From NCBI RefSeq assembly GCF_050908235.1, contig NZ_CP194340.1: a stretch of 64,000 nucleotides of DNA; one strand, 5' to 3'. The position numbers and the translations under genes are program-made. Source of the DNA: Pseudoramibacter alactolyticus (GTDB lineage: Bacteria > Bacillota > Clostridia > Eubacteriales > Eubacteriaceae). The notes below the pieces were generated by a model. It saw only the letters and a program-made list of their open reading frames with translations, did no database searches and was not told the origin of the DNA. Positions 34,390 through 42,576 of this stretch are shown here, in pieces. The stretch's first letter is position 1. Every line of letters starts with the position of its first letter.

Positions 34390-34908
34390 ATGAATAAACA
34401 ACTCAACCGTACACAGCAAATCGTTTTCGCCGCGTTATTTATCGCGCTCTCATTCGTCGGGGCCAACATTAAAATCATGGGCTCCGTCGCTTTTGACTCC
34501 TTGCCTGCTTTCGTCGCCACCCTCGTTTTGGGCTGGGGCTGGGGCGCCGTCATCGCCCATATCCTTACTGCGGCGACTTCGGGCTTTCCACTGACGCTGC
34601 CGGTGCATCTGATCAACGGCGCAATGATGGCCGTCACGATGATCGCCTTCCACGTCACCATCGGCTTCTGCCTGAAGCGCCGCATGAATCCCGTGCTTGC
34701 CTATGTGCTCGGCTGCATCGCGGCCGTGATTTTTAACGTGCCCATCGCCCTGCTGGCCGCCTCGCCGATTCTGTCCTTTGCTGTGGCCATGGCCTATGTG
34801 CCCGCGCTGATTCCGGCGGCCATTCTTAACGTGGCCATCGCCACCATTGTTTACAGCTTCTTCCCGAAGAAATACCAAAGCCTAAGCCCCGTCGGACACG
34901 AAGCATGA
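34390..34908 (+). CDS. cblT: ECF-type S component, probable alpha-ribazole transporter CblT
   Basis: 172-residue integral membrane protein with about five to six helices and the look of an energy-coupling-factor substrate subunit (short N terminus, AALFIALSFVGANIK first helix, Gly-rich GWGWGAVIAHILTAATSGFP loop). It overlaps by 4 bp a kinase gene matching CblS; that gene pair is the known alpha-ribazole uptake and phosphorylation module of Firmicutes. It would need the shared ECF module encoded elsewhere. The start at 34390 follows AAAAAAGGAG. The substrate is inferred from the neighbour. Confidence 0.75.
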   Translation: MNKQLNRTQQIVFAALFIALSFVGANIKIMGSVAFDSLPAFVATLVLGWGWGAVIAHILTAATSGFPLTLPVHLINGAMMAVTMIAFHVTIGFCLKRRMNPVLAYVLGCIAAVIFNVPIALLAASPILSFAVAMAYVPALIPAAILNVAIATIVYSFFPKKYQSLSPVGHEA

Positions 34909-35642
34909 GCCTGAAGCGTTACCGCGATCTTTCCCTGGCGGCCGTGCCGGGGGGCACCATTGTGGTCGCGGCCGACAGCTGCGCCGCCACCGGCGAAAAG
35001 AGCGGAGACGCGCTGCCATGCCCGCCTTATCACTGCGGGCGGGTTTCCGCCCGGGTCGTGCTCTTCGAACTCCTGTGCATCGGCGCTCAGGTGCTGGTCA
35101 TCGCTGATGGCATCTGTGCCGAGATGAACCCCACTGGTCTCGAAATCATTCGCGGCTTTACCGACGAACTTAAGCGCGCGGATCTCCCCGCCGATATCCT
35201 CACCGGCTCCACCGAAGAAAATTTCCCCACGGTGATGACCGGCGTCGGCACGGCGGGCATCGGCTATTGCCCGGGCCCGTTTACCCCGCCGGTCTGTCAT
35301 GCCGGCGATGCGGTTGCCTGTCTCGGCGCGCCCATCGTCGGTGCGGCTTTTCTGACCGCCCGAGACGGCGATATCGCCACCTATGAACATCTGCGCAAGT
35401 TGAGCGCCGATGTCGCCGTGCGGGAACTCGTTCCCGTCGGCTCGAAAGGCATCGCCTACGAAGCCGAGAACACCGCCGCGCTCCACCAGCTCGCCCTGCA
35501 ATGGGATGCGCACATCCCGCTGAATTTAACGCAATCCGGCGGCCCGGCCTCCTGCGTCGTCGTGATTTTAACCGGCGACGCCTTTGAAGTCTATCGCCGC
35601 ATCCTGCCGCTCACGCGGCTGGGCGTGCTCACACAAAAGTAA
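34905..35642 (+). CDS. cblS: Probable alpha-ribazole kinase CblS (AIR synthase-like)
   Basis: 245-residue protein of the PurM/AIR-synthase-related superfamily. The N-terminal half has RYRDLSLAAV and VVAADSCAATGEK, as in CblS. The middle has GVGTAGIGYCPGPFTPP, and the C-terminal half begins near VGAAFLTARDGDIA. CblS phosphorylates alpha-ribazole so that salvaged lower ligand can enter cobamide assembly. The start overlaps the cblT stop (ATGA). Identification rests on domain type plus pairing with an S component, so moderately sure. Confidence 0.75.
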   Translation: MSLKRYRDLSLAAVPGGTIVVAADSCAATGEKSGDALPCPPYHCGRVSARVVLFELLCIGAQVLVIADGICAEMNPTGLEIIRGFTDELKRADLPADILTGSTEENFPTVMTGVGTAGIGYCPGPFTPPVCHAGDAVACLGAPIVGAAFLTARDGDIATYEHLRKLSADVAVRELVPVGSKGIAYEAENTAALHQLALQWDAHIPLNLTQSGGPASCVVVILTGDAFEVYRRILPLTRLGVLTQK

Positions 35643-35652
35643 TCCATTCTTC

Positions 35653-35684
35653 AAAAAGCCACCCGCATAACCGGGTGGCTTTTT
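35653..35684. terminator. Bidirectional intrinsic terminator
   Basis: Perfect 13-bp arms (AAAAAGCCACCCG and its complement) around CATAAC, between the converging cblS and the patatin-like gene. Confidence 0.92.
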
Positions 35685-35690
35685 GATGAT

Positions 35691-36560
35691 TTATTTCCCG
35701 AGCACATCTGCTCGCTGCCCGGCCATAAAGCTTTTAAGCGCCGGCAGGCAGGCTTCCACTGTTTCACGGCCAATTTGATAAACCGCCTCCAGCTTTTCGG
35801 CATCATGGCACATATGCCCGATGGGCAGCGCCGCTTTGGGGCGGATCACAAAGGCCGCTCCCGCCGCTTCCCGGCGGCGCACATAGGCCAGGGTTTGGTT
35901 ATAAGCCCAATGCCGGTCGGCCAGTGCCGCCACAACCCGGGGATAGGCTTTGAGCCGCCACCGAAACAGGGGCATCATCCGATTGGGCTTTTTAATATAA
36001 TCGGCAGGCTGGGTCAGCACCACCACGTTCTTCTCGTAGCCCATCCTCTCGAAAGTGCGCAGCGGCACCGAGTCGCTGATGCCGCCGTCCAAGTAGCCCC
36101 GCCCGTCAATGGTCACGATGCGGGACACCAGCGGCATCGACGCCGACGCCCGCAGCCATTCCAGACTTTCCTCCGCGTCGTCGCAGCGATGAACCACCGG
36201 CTCGCCCGTCGCCACATCGGTGCACACCGCATAAAAAGGCAGCGGATTGGCATCATAAGCTGCCCGATCAAACAAATCCAAACGATCCGGCAGCTCGTGA
36301 TAGCAGAATTCCCCGCCGAAAAGATCTCCCGTTTTTATCAGGGAGCGCCAGCCGCAATACCGCGGATCTCTGCAGAAGCGCTTATTGTAGCGAATCACCC
36401 GGCCGGGCTGCCGGGATTTAAAGTTGCAGCCGAAGGCCGCCCCTGCCGAAACGCCGATCACCCCGTCAAAGTCGATGCCGCGTTCCATCATCACGTCGAT
36501 GATCCCCGCCGTGAACAGGCCGCGCATCGCGCCGCCTTCCAAAATCAATCCTGTCTTCAT
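35691..36560 (-). CDS. Patatin-like phospholipase
   Basis: 289-residue serine lipid hydrolase. The oxyanion loop LEGGAMRGLF is at residues 7-16, the nucleophile lies in GVSAG (about 36-40), and the catalytic Asp in DGGISDS (about 157-163). These form the Ser-Asp dyad of the patatin family. It resembles the YjjU/RssA-type intracellular enzymes; its lipid substrate is unknown. It lies downstream of the ktr genes on the same strand but behind a terminator. Confidence 0.88.
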   Translation of the reverse strand: MKTGLILEGGAMRGLFTAGIIDVMMERGIDFDGVIGVSAGAAFGCNFKSRQPGRVIRYNKRFCRDPRYCGWRSLIKTGDLFGGEFCYHELPDRLDLFDRAAYDANPLPFYAVCTDVATGEPVVHRCDDAEESLEWLRASASMPLVSRIVTIDGRGYLDGGISDSVPLRTFERMGYEKNVVVLTQPADYIKKPNRMMPLFRWRLKAYPRVVAALADRHWAYNQTLAYVRRREAAGAAFVIRPKAALPIGHMCHDAEKLEAVYQIGRETVEACLPALKSFMAGQRADVLGK

Positions 36561-36608
36561 CTCTCACCTCGTCGTCTTTTTTCTCTCAATCATCCTGATC
36601 GTGCGCAT

Positions 36609-36631
36609 CAAAAAGAGCCCCGGTTCGGGGC
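36609..36631 (-). terminator. Intrinsic terminator of the ktr operon
   Basis: On the minus strand GCCCCG-AAC-CGGGGC followed by TCTTTTTG, directly after ktrA. Confidence 0.75.
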
Positions 36632-36637
36632 CTCCAC

Positions 36638-37285
36638 TCAAAGTTTGAGCAATTTTTGAATATTCTGAATTTCTCCCAGCACCAAAATGGTTTCGTCACC
36701 CGTCAGCACCAGGTCCGGCGAAATATTCACATCCATCTTATGATCGCACTTGATGGCCATGATGTTGATACCGTAGCGCCGGCGCACGTCCAGCTCGTCA
36801 ACCGTCTGATTTTTCCAGCTTTCCGGCACCGCCAGTTCAAAGATGGCGTGCTCGTGGTCGAGTTCAAAATAGTCGAAAATATGATCTGACGAACAACGGA
36901 TGGCGATCCAGTCGGCCAGCTGCCGCTCCGGATAAACGATCTGATCCGCGCCGTTGCGCAGCAAAAATTTTGCCTGCACGTCTCTGGCGGCCCGGGCAAT
37001 CACATATTTCGCTCCCAGCTCCTTGAGCAGCGACGTGGTTTCCAGCGATCCCTGAAAATCGTCCCCGATGGCGACAATACACACATCAAAATTGCGGATG
37101 CCCAGCGATTTTAAAAATTCGTTGTCTGTGCTGTCGCCGATCAGCGCACTGGTGACGTAGGGCAGCACTTTCTCGACTCGATTTTCATCCTGATCCACCG
37201 CCAGCACTTCCTGATTGAGCTCGTTCAGCTTTGCCGCCACATGCCGGCCGAAGCGACCCAGGCCAATTAACAAAATAGATTTCAT
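36638..37285 (-). CDS. Potassium uptake regulatory subunit KtrA/TrkA
   Basis: 215-residue cytoplasmic gating protein. An RCK-N domain opens with the nucleotide motif GLGRFGRHVA (residues 7-16) and the acidic residue after the second strand (AVDQDENRVE). It is followed by an RCK-C domain (about 135-215). It binds ATP, ADP or c-di-AMP and controls the KtrB-type pore encoded 25 bp upstream in the same operon. The c-di-AMP phosphodiesterase gene gdpP is also in this window. Confidence 0.93.
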   Translation of the reverse strand: MKSILLIGLGRFGRHVAAKLNELNQEVLAVDQDENRVEKVLPYVTSALIGDSTDNEFLKSLGIRNFDVCIVAIGDDFQGSLETTSLLKELGAKYVIARAARDVQAKFLLRNGADQIVYPERQLADWIAIRCSSDHIFDYFELDHEHAIFELAVPESWKNQTVDELDVRRRYGINIMAIKCDHKMDVNISPDLVLTGDETILVLGEIQNIQKLLKL

Positions 37286-37310
37286 TTGCGACTCCTTTTA
37301 TTCGAATGGA

Positions 37311-38693
37311 TTAACCGACCGTAATGGGTTCCTGGGGCCACTGCGAATGGCTGTGGTTGCCCCTTGACACGGCAAAGATCACCGTAAGACCGCCGACGCG
37401 GCCGAAATACATCAGCAGCACCAAAATGAAACGGGACACCAGCCCGAGCTGGGGCGTGATGCCCAGGGTCAGGCCGACGGTGCCGATGGCCGAAGCGGTC
37501 TCAAACAGGCAGGTCAAAAGCGAAATGCCCTCGATTCGGCTGATGATCATCCCCCCGCCGACACAGAGCATCACGTACATCAAAAAGATCGCGGCTGCGG
37601 TTCGGACAACATCCTCCGCCACCCGCCGGTCAAAAAAGTGAATGCTGCCCGACTGGCGAAACACCGCCAGCGATTCCGCCGCGAGCACGGCAATGGTCGT
37701 GGTTTTCATGCCGCCGGCCGTGGATCCGGGGGACCCGCCGATGAGCATCAGCACGATGAACAGACCAACGCCCACATCGCTGAAGGCCAGCAAATTCACG
37801 GTGTTAAAGCCGGCCGTTCTCGGCGTTACCGCCTGGAAAAACGCCGCCAAAAAATGGCCGCCGGCCGCAGACGGCAGCGCCTGGGCTTCCCCGGAATAAA
37901 AATAAAGGGTCGGCAGCACGAGCAGCACCACCGTCACGGTGATCGCCACCTTGCTCTGCAGGCGGTAGGCCTTGAAATGCAGCCGATGGCTGGCCACGTC
38001 ATCCCAGACGAGAAACCCAATCCCGCCCACGATGATGAGCCCCGCAATGGTGAGGCTGATCACCGGATTGTTCACGTATTGCACAATGGAAGAAAACTTG
38101 CCGTTGACCCCCATCAAATCGAATCCCGCGTTGCAAAAGGCCGAAATCGAATGGAACACCGCATACCAAATGCCCTTGCCTATCCCGAAGTCGTGAATAA
38201 AGGTGGGCATCATGATCGCCGCGCCCAAAAGTTCGATCATAATCGTCGTTCTGATGATGAAATTCGTCAGCCGGACAATGCCGCCCACCTGCGGTGCCGA
38301 GATGGAATCCTGCATAAAGGAACGCTGCATCAGCCCGATCCGCCGGCCGGAAAGCCGCACCACTGTCACCGCCATGGTCACAATGCCCAGCCCGCCGATC
38401 TGGATCAGCGAAATGATCACGGCTTGCCCGAAGGCCGTCCAATAGGTGCCCGTGTCCTGCACCACCAGCCCCGTCACGCACACGGCGGAAGTCGAGGTGA
38501 AAAGGCTGTCGGCAAAGGTCGCCCCGCCCGGTTCCCGGCTCGCGACGGGCAGCATCAGGAGCAGCGCGCCGATTAAAATCACCGCCGCAAATCCAAGCAC
38601 GATAATCTGTGACGACGTGATGTGCCGCCGGAGTTGTTGCCTTCTCGTCAGTTCTTCTTTTCTAAATTGCATCCCCATGCCTGATTTCTTCAT
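37311..38693 (-). CDS. Potassium-uptake pore subunit KtrB/TrkH
   Basis: 460-residue membrane protein of the TrkH/KtrB superfamily with four pore-loop repeats, recognisable by STSAVCVTGL, SISAFCNAGF, AVTPRTAGFN and TASAIGTVGL. These line the potassium filter. The ATG at 38693 was chosen (AAGG upstream); ATGs at 38678 and 38672 are alternatives. First gene of a two-gene operon with the gating subunit. Confidence 0.93.
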   Translation of the reverse strand: MKKSGMGMQFRKEELTRRQQLRRHITSSQIIVLGFAAVILIGALLLMLPVASREPGGATFADSLFTSTSAVCVTGLVVQDTGTYWTAFGQAVIISLIQIGGLGIVTMAVTVVRLSGRRIGLMQRSFMQDSISAPQVGGIVRLTNFIIRTTIMIELLGAAIMMPTFIHDFGIGKGIWYAVFHSISAFCNAGFDLMGVNGKFSSIVQYVNNPVISLTIAGLIIVGGIGFLVWDDVASHRLHFKAYRLQSKVAITVTVVLLVLPTLYFYSGEAQALPSAAGGHFLAAFFQAVTPRTAGFNTVNLLAFSDVGVGLFIVLMLIGGSPGSTAGGMKTTTIAVLAAESLAVFRQSGSIHFFDRRVAEDVVRTAAAIFLMYVMLCVGGGMIISRIEGISLLTCLFETASAIGTVGLTLGITPQLGLVSRFILVLLMYFGRVGGLTVIFAVSRGNHSHSQWPQEPITVG

Positions 38694-38813
38694 TTTTTCG
38701 GACCTTCGGCCCAATAATAGAGCCATTATATCACGCGACGTCAAGAGGTCAAGCGCGGCCGCCGATTTTTAATGCGCTTTCGATCCGTCGGGCCTTTCTT
38801 TTTTCGGGCACAT

Positions 38814-38846
38814 AAAAAGGCCCGCTCTGAAAAGCCGGACCTTTGG
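38814..38846 (-). terminator. Probable terminator of metF
   Basis: On the minus strand an imperfect hairpin with AAAGG/CCTTT outer arms ends in a T-run. Confidence 0.5.
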
Positions 38847-38857
38847 GGCGCCGTCTG

Positions 38858-39715
38858 TTATTTGCCCAAGATCGCCTTTAAATTATTCTGAATATCCCGG
38901 GCGACATCGGGCTTATTCATCGAGTATACGTGGACGTGGTTGATGCCGTTGGCGAAGAGGTCGACAATCTGCTGAGTCGCGTAAGCGATGCCCGCTTCGT
39001 AAATCGACGCCGGATCGTCCCGGAAGTGATCGACCATCGCCAGGAACGGTTGGGGCATGAACGCGCCGGAAAGATCCACCATCCGGGCGATCTGGGCGGC
39101 GTTGGTCACCGGCATGATCCCAGCCACCACCGGTACGTGAATCCCCGCTTCCCGGATCTTATACATGAAATTATAAAACAGCGCGTTGTCAAAGAACATC
39201 TGCGTCGTCAGAAAATCGCAGCCCGCATCGACCTTTTCCTTCAAATGGCGGATATCGTCCTTCTGGCGGGCATTCTCCGGATGACCTTCGGGATAGCAGG
39301 CCGCGCCGATGCAAAAATCCCCGGCCGCGCGAATGTCCGCGATCAGCTGGGTGGCGTAGCGGTACTCCCCCGGCACATAATCCGCCGGCAGGTCCCCCCG
39401 CAGGGCAAGGATATTCTCGATGCCCGCCGCTTTAAGCTCCGCCAGGCGTGCCCGCACCACCCGCCGGTCGCTGGAAACGCAGGTCAGATGGGCCAGGGGT
39501 GTCACCCCCAGGCCCGCGATTTTTTTCGCGATGGTCGTCGTGTACTGGCTCGTGCCGCCGCCGGCGCCGTAAGTCACGCTCATATAAGCCGGCGACAGCG
39601 CCGCAATTTCCCGCACCGCCTGTCCCACCGATTCCAGCCGGGCGTCCGTCTTTGGCGGGAACACCTCGAAGGAGAGCATCGGCCGATCCGTTCGCAATTG
39701 ATCCTTTAATTTCAT
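38858..39715 (-). CDS. metF: Methylenetetrahydrofolate reductase
   Basis: 285-residue MetF-type FAD enzyme reducing 5,10-methylene- to 5-methyl-tetrahydrofolate for methionine synthesis or, in acetogens, the methyl branch of the Wood-Ljungdahl pathway. Family motifs are SFEVFPPKT at the first strand, the VTYGAGG loop, LRGD in the folate region, and CDFLTTQMFFD. The ATG at 39715 was chosen (GTGAGGA upstream). No acetogenesis genes lie nearby, so a biosynthetic role is the simplest reading. A TGTTATAAT extended -10 lies about 40 bp upstream. Confidence 0.93.
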   Translation of the reverse strand: MKLKDQLRTDRPMLSFEVFPPKTDARLESVGQAVREIAALSPAYMSVTYGAGGGTSQYTTTIAKKIAGLGVTPLAHLTCVSSDRRVVRARLAELKAAGIENILALRGDLPADYVPGEYRYATQLIADIRAAGDFCIGAACYPEGHPENARQKDDIRHLKEKVDAGCDFLTTQMFFDNALFYNFMYKIREAGIHVPVVAGIMPVTNAAQIARMVDLSGAFMPQPFLAMVDHFRDDPASIYEAGIAYATQQIVDLFANGINHVHVYSMNKPDVARDIQNNLKAILGK

Positions 39716-39857
39716 TTTGATCCTCACGTTCTTCACATATTAAAATGATGGGTGAATTATAACACATTGGACTTTTGCGCGTAAAGGCCGGCGCTTTTGA
39801 TTCTTCGCGCCGTTTATGATACGCTAACGGCAATATCACCGATCAAAGGAGACCTTT

Positions 39858-41249
39858 ATGCAGATTCAAGCGCTCTCTGAAGCCACCCTCGCAGCCGCCG
39901 CTGCCGTCTGGAACAGCGTTGTCAAAGACGGTATGGCCTTTCCCCAAACCGACGTCCTCGATGCGGACGCCGCCCGCGCATTCTTCGCCGGGCAGTCCTT
40001 CACCGGTGTGGCCCTCGACGGCGACGCCGTGGCCGGCCTTTACATCCTCCATCCCAACAACATCGGCCGCTGCGGCCACATCGCCAATGCGAGCTACGCC
40101 GTCGCGAAACACCGCCGCGGCATGCACATCGGCGAAGCTCTCGTGCGCCACAGCATCGCCCAAGCCCAAGCCTTCGGCTTTCGCATCCTGCAATTTAACG
40201 CCGTCGTCGCGAGTAATGCCCCGGCCCTCGCCCTCTACCGAAAAATCGGCTTCACCCCGCTGGGCACCATCCCCGGCGGCTTCCGCCTGAACGACGGCTC
40301 CTACGCAGACATCATCCCCCATTGGATCGATGTGACCGCCGAAAAAACATCCTGCACGGGCGCCGATAAGATCCGCCGCCTGGGCACCCCGGCGCGAGGC
40401 AGCTGGCTTCTGATCCGCCGGGGCAAACACATCTTAATCGACACGGGTTATCCCGAGGACTGGGACGGCTTTTGTGACGGCCTTGCCGCACTGAATCTGA
40501 CGCCTGACGATATCGATTTTCTGTTTCTGACCCACGCCCACGACGATCACGCCGGCTTTGTGAACCGCCTGCTGAAAGGGCGCGCAATCCGGGCCGTCGC
40601 AGCCCAAAAGGCCCTTCCCGGACTGCGCCGCGGACAAAACGGCCCCGGCGGCGGCGCGCCGGACACAGCCGCCATTGCCGCCTGCATGCAAATGATCCGC
40701 GAAGGGCACGGCGCCCATCGTTTCCCGGCGCTCACCCCTGAAGCCGAGGCGCATTTTCTTTGGGTTGCCCCCGGTCAAACAGCTGAGGCCGAAGGCCTGC
40801 TCGATGGAAAAATCGTCTTTCTTCCCGGCCACACCGACGACAGCATCGGCCTGCTCACGCCGGCGGGTGCCCTCTTCTGCGGTGACGCAGCCCAGGACCG
40901 CCCCGATACCCCGATGAAAACCACCATCTGGATCGGCGATCTGCCGGCTTACCGGAAAAGCTGGCAGCAGATCATTGATTTGGCGCCCGAACAGATTTAT
41001 CCCGGCCACGGCGAACCTTTCGCGCCGACGCTTTTGCCGGCGCAGCTGGCCTCCCTCGAAGATCTTGTCCTGCTGCCCATGCCCCGTGTGCACAAAAAAG
41101 AACTGAAGCAGTCGCTTCAGTTCTTTTTTTCATGGATTACCGTTTATGCAAATAATGCGACGATTTTTTCCTTCGGCACCGCCCCCACCTGGCGCTGTGC
41201 GATTTCGCCATCTTTAAAAACAAGCAGCGTCGGGATGCTCATAATCTGA
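39858..41249 (+). CDS. GNAT acetyltransferase / metallo-beta-lactamase fusion without a stop before its terminator
   Basis: 463-codon frame. Residues 1-155 are a GNAT N-acetyltransferase (acetyl-CoA loop around YAVAKHRRGMHIGEALVRH; ALALYRKIGF). Residues about 165-395 are a metallo-beta-lactamase-fold hydrolase with HAHDDH (226-231), GHTDD, CGDAA (D343) and PGHGEP (H384). AAAGGAGA precedes the ATG. From codon 413 the frame enters the intrinsic terminator at 41094-41129, and it then runs antisense into trxA to 41249. Normally terminated mRNA would therefore lack a stop codon. The tail beyond about residue 412 is probably not native protein. Stop loss, a sequencing error or regulated non-stop translation are all possible. 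Confidence 0.72.
   Translation: MQIQALSEATLAAAAAVWNSVVKDGMAFPQTDVLDADAARAFFAGQSFTGVALDGDAVAGLYILHPNNIGRCGHIANASYAVAKHRRGMHIGEALVRHSIAQAQAFGFRILQFNAVVASNAPALALYRKIGFTPLGTIPGGFRLNDGSYADIIPHWIDVTAEKTSCTGADKIRRLGTPARGSWLLIRRGKHILIDTGYPEDWDGFCDGLAALNLTPDDIDFLFLTHAHDDHAGFVNRLLKGRAIRAVAAQKALPGLRRGQNGPGGGAPDTAAIAACMQMIREGHGAHRFPALTPEAEAHFLWVAPGQTAEAEGLLDGKIVFLPGHTDDSIGLLTPAGALFCGDAAQDRPDTPMKTTIWIGDLPAYRKSWQQIIDLAPEQIYPGHGEPFAPTLLPAQLASLEDLVLLPMPRVHKKELKQSLQFFFSWITVYANNATIFSFGTAPTWRCAISPSLKTSSVGMLII
41094..41129. terminator. Bidirectional terminator between the GNAT-MBL gene and trxA
   Basis: Perfect 15-bp arms (AAAAAAGAACTGAAG and its complement) around CAGTCG, with T-runs on both strands. On the plus strand it lies inside the open frame of the fusion gene. 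Confidence 0.92.
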
Positions 41250-41452
41250 AACTGCTGTGCCAGTTCCGATTCTTCGTCAACATTGATCTTCCCAACCTTC
41301 ACTTCGTCATGTTCTTCGGCGATTTCGTCCACCAATGGGGACACCATTTTGCACGGCCCGCACCAGCTGGCCCAAAAATCAACCAGTACCGGCTTATTGG
41401 ATTGCAGCACTTCGCTTTCAAAGTTATCTTTTGTCAATGTTACGACGCTCAT
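41144..41452 (-). CDS. trxA: Thioredoxin
   Basis: 102-residue thioredoxin with the WCGPCK active site at about residues 30-35 and the cis-proline segment MSIPTLLVF. It reduces protein disulphides in the cytoplasm. AAGGAGA precedes the ATG. No thioredoxin reductase lies in the window. Confidence 0.96.
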   Translation of the reverse strand: MSVVTLTKDNFESEVLQSNKPVLVDFWASWCGPCKMVSPLVDEIAEEHDEVKVGKINVDEESELAQQFQIMSIPTLLVFKDGEIAQRQVGAVPKEKIVALFA

Positions 41453-41633
41453 TTTTATTTCTCCTTTTTAATGCCATTTTCGTATTGAACTACGATTTCA
41501 CGCTGATGATCTTATCATCTTTTTCTGAAAAAAAACTGATGCTCCTCTTTGTTGGTCATCTTCTATTTGATGCAATTAATTATAGCACGCTTTTTATATT
41601 TGTCTACTCTTTTTTTATTTTTTGATCGCGCTC

Positions 41634-42425
41634 TCATCCATTCTTAAGCTGTCGCTCTTTTAACGCGAGCCGCTCCGCCTTTTTTAGCATGCGAAACCGC
41701 GCCTTATCTTCCGCGCTGACCTTGCGGGATTCGACAAGCTTTTGATACGTCAGCAGCCGCGTATCCGCCGCGAGCCGGTTATCCGTCAGGTAATGATCGA
41801 TCCGCTTTGGAAAGACCGCATAAGCCGTGGCCAATGCCCAGGCGATGCCCATGCGCACATAATAATGTTCCTGGGGCATGGCATCGAAAGCCGCGAACCA
41901 CCGAGGCAGATCTGCCTCGGTGCAATAATAACGCATCAGCAGTCCGATGCCGAAACGCTTTGTCCAGGGATTTGCCGATGCCAGCCAGACGGCGAGGGGC
42001 ACTTCAAACCGCTCGCGGTTCTCGCTCACGGCCTTGAGCTCCCCGGCGAAGCCGTCGCAGAGCGACCAGTTGTCAATGTGGGGAACGAAAGCCGCCACCC
42101 GGGGCAGCAATACCGCTTCGGGCCAGGGTGTCTGGCCGATGAGCATCGCTGCGAGCATCTGCTCCTCGAAAATCGGCGCTCCCGTATCCGCCAGCACCGC
42201 GTCGAGATAATCCGGGCCGGCATCGGCCTTTACCATCTGCTTCGCCAGGCGGCGCAGCTTCGGAATGCGCACGCCCAGCAGCCGATCCTGGGAGAAAGGC
42301 CGCCCCTCGGGAAAAGCGGCGGCATCGTCCGGGCAGCGCGGCAAGAGTCTTCGGCTAAAGTCGCGATAGGCGGGCTCGGCCATATCGGTTAATTGTTCAT
42401 AGATCGTTTCTCGGTTGAAGTTCAT
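41634..42425 (-). CDS. AlkD-like DNA alkylation repair protein
   Basis: 263-residue all-helical HEAT-repeat protein of the AlkD family. Characteristic features are RLLGVRIPKLRRLAKQM (about 48-64), the WSLCDGFAGEL helix, and ANPWTKRFGIGLLMRYY. AlkD glycosylases remove positively charged alkylated bases without base flipping. Activity on DNA is inferred from the family; some members lack it. Confidence 0.85.
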   Translation of the reverse strand: MNFNRETIYEQLTDMAEPAYRDFSRRLLPRCPDDAAAFPEGRPFSQDRLLGVRIPKLRRLAKQMVKADAGPDYLDAVLADTGAPIFEEQMLAAMLIGQTPWPEAVLLPRVAAFVPHIDNWSLCDGFAGELKAVSENRERFEVPLAVWLASANPWTKRFGIGLLMRYYCTEADLPRWFAAFDAMPQEHYYVRMGIAWALATAYAVFPKRIDHYLTDNRLAADTRLLTYQKLVESRKVSAEDKARFRMLKKAERLALKERQLKNG

Positions 42426-42576
42426 GAGCCTATCATAAGCGCCGATCTTTAAGTCCGCCTTGAGCGCGTGCGCCGCGCCGATCCGTCATTTTATCGCCCG
42501 CCGCGTGAAATCTTGATGACGCCAGCTTAAACTTATGCTAAAATGAGAGCATTCTGATTAGAAAGTCTTAAGGTTT

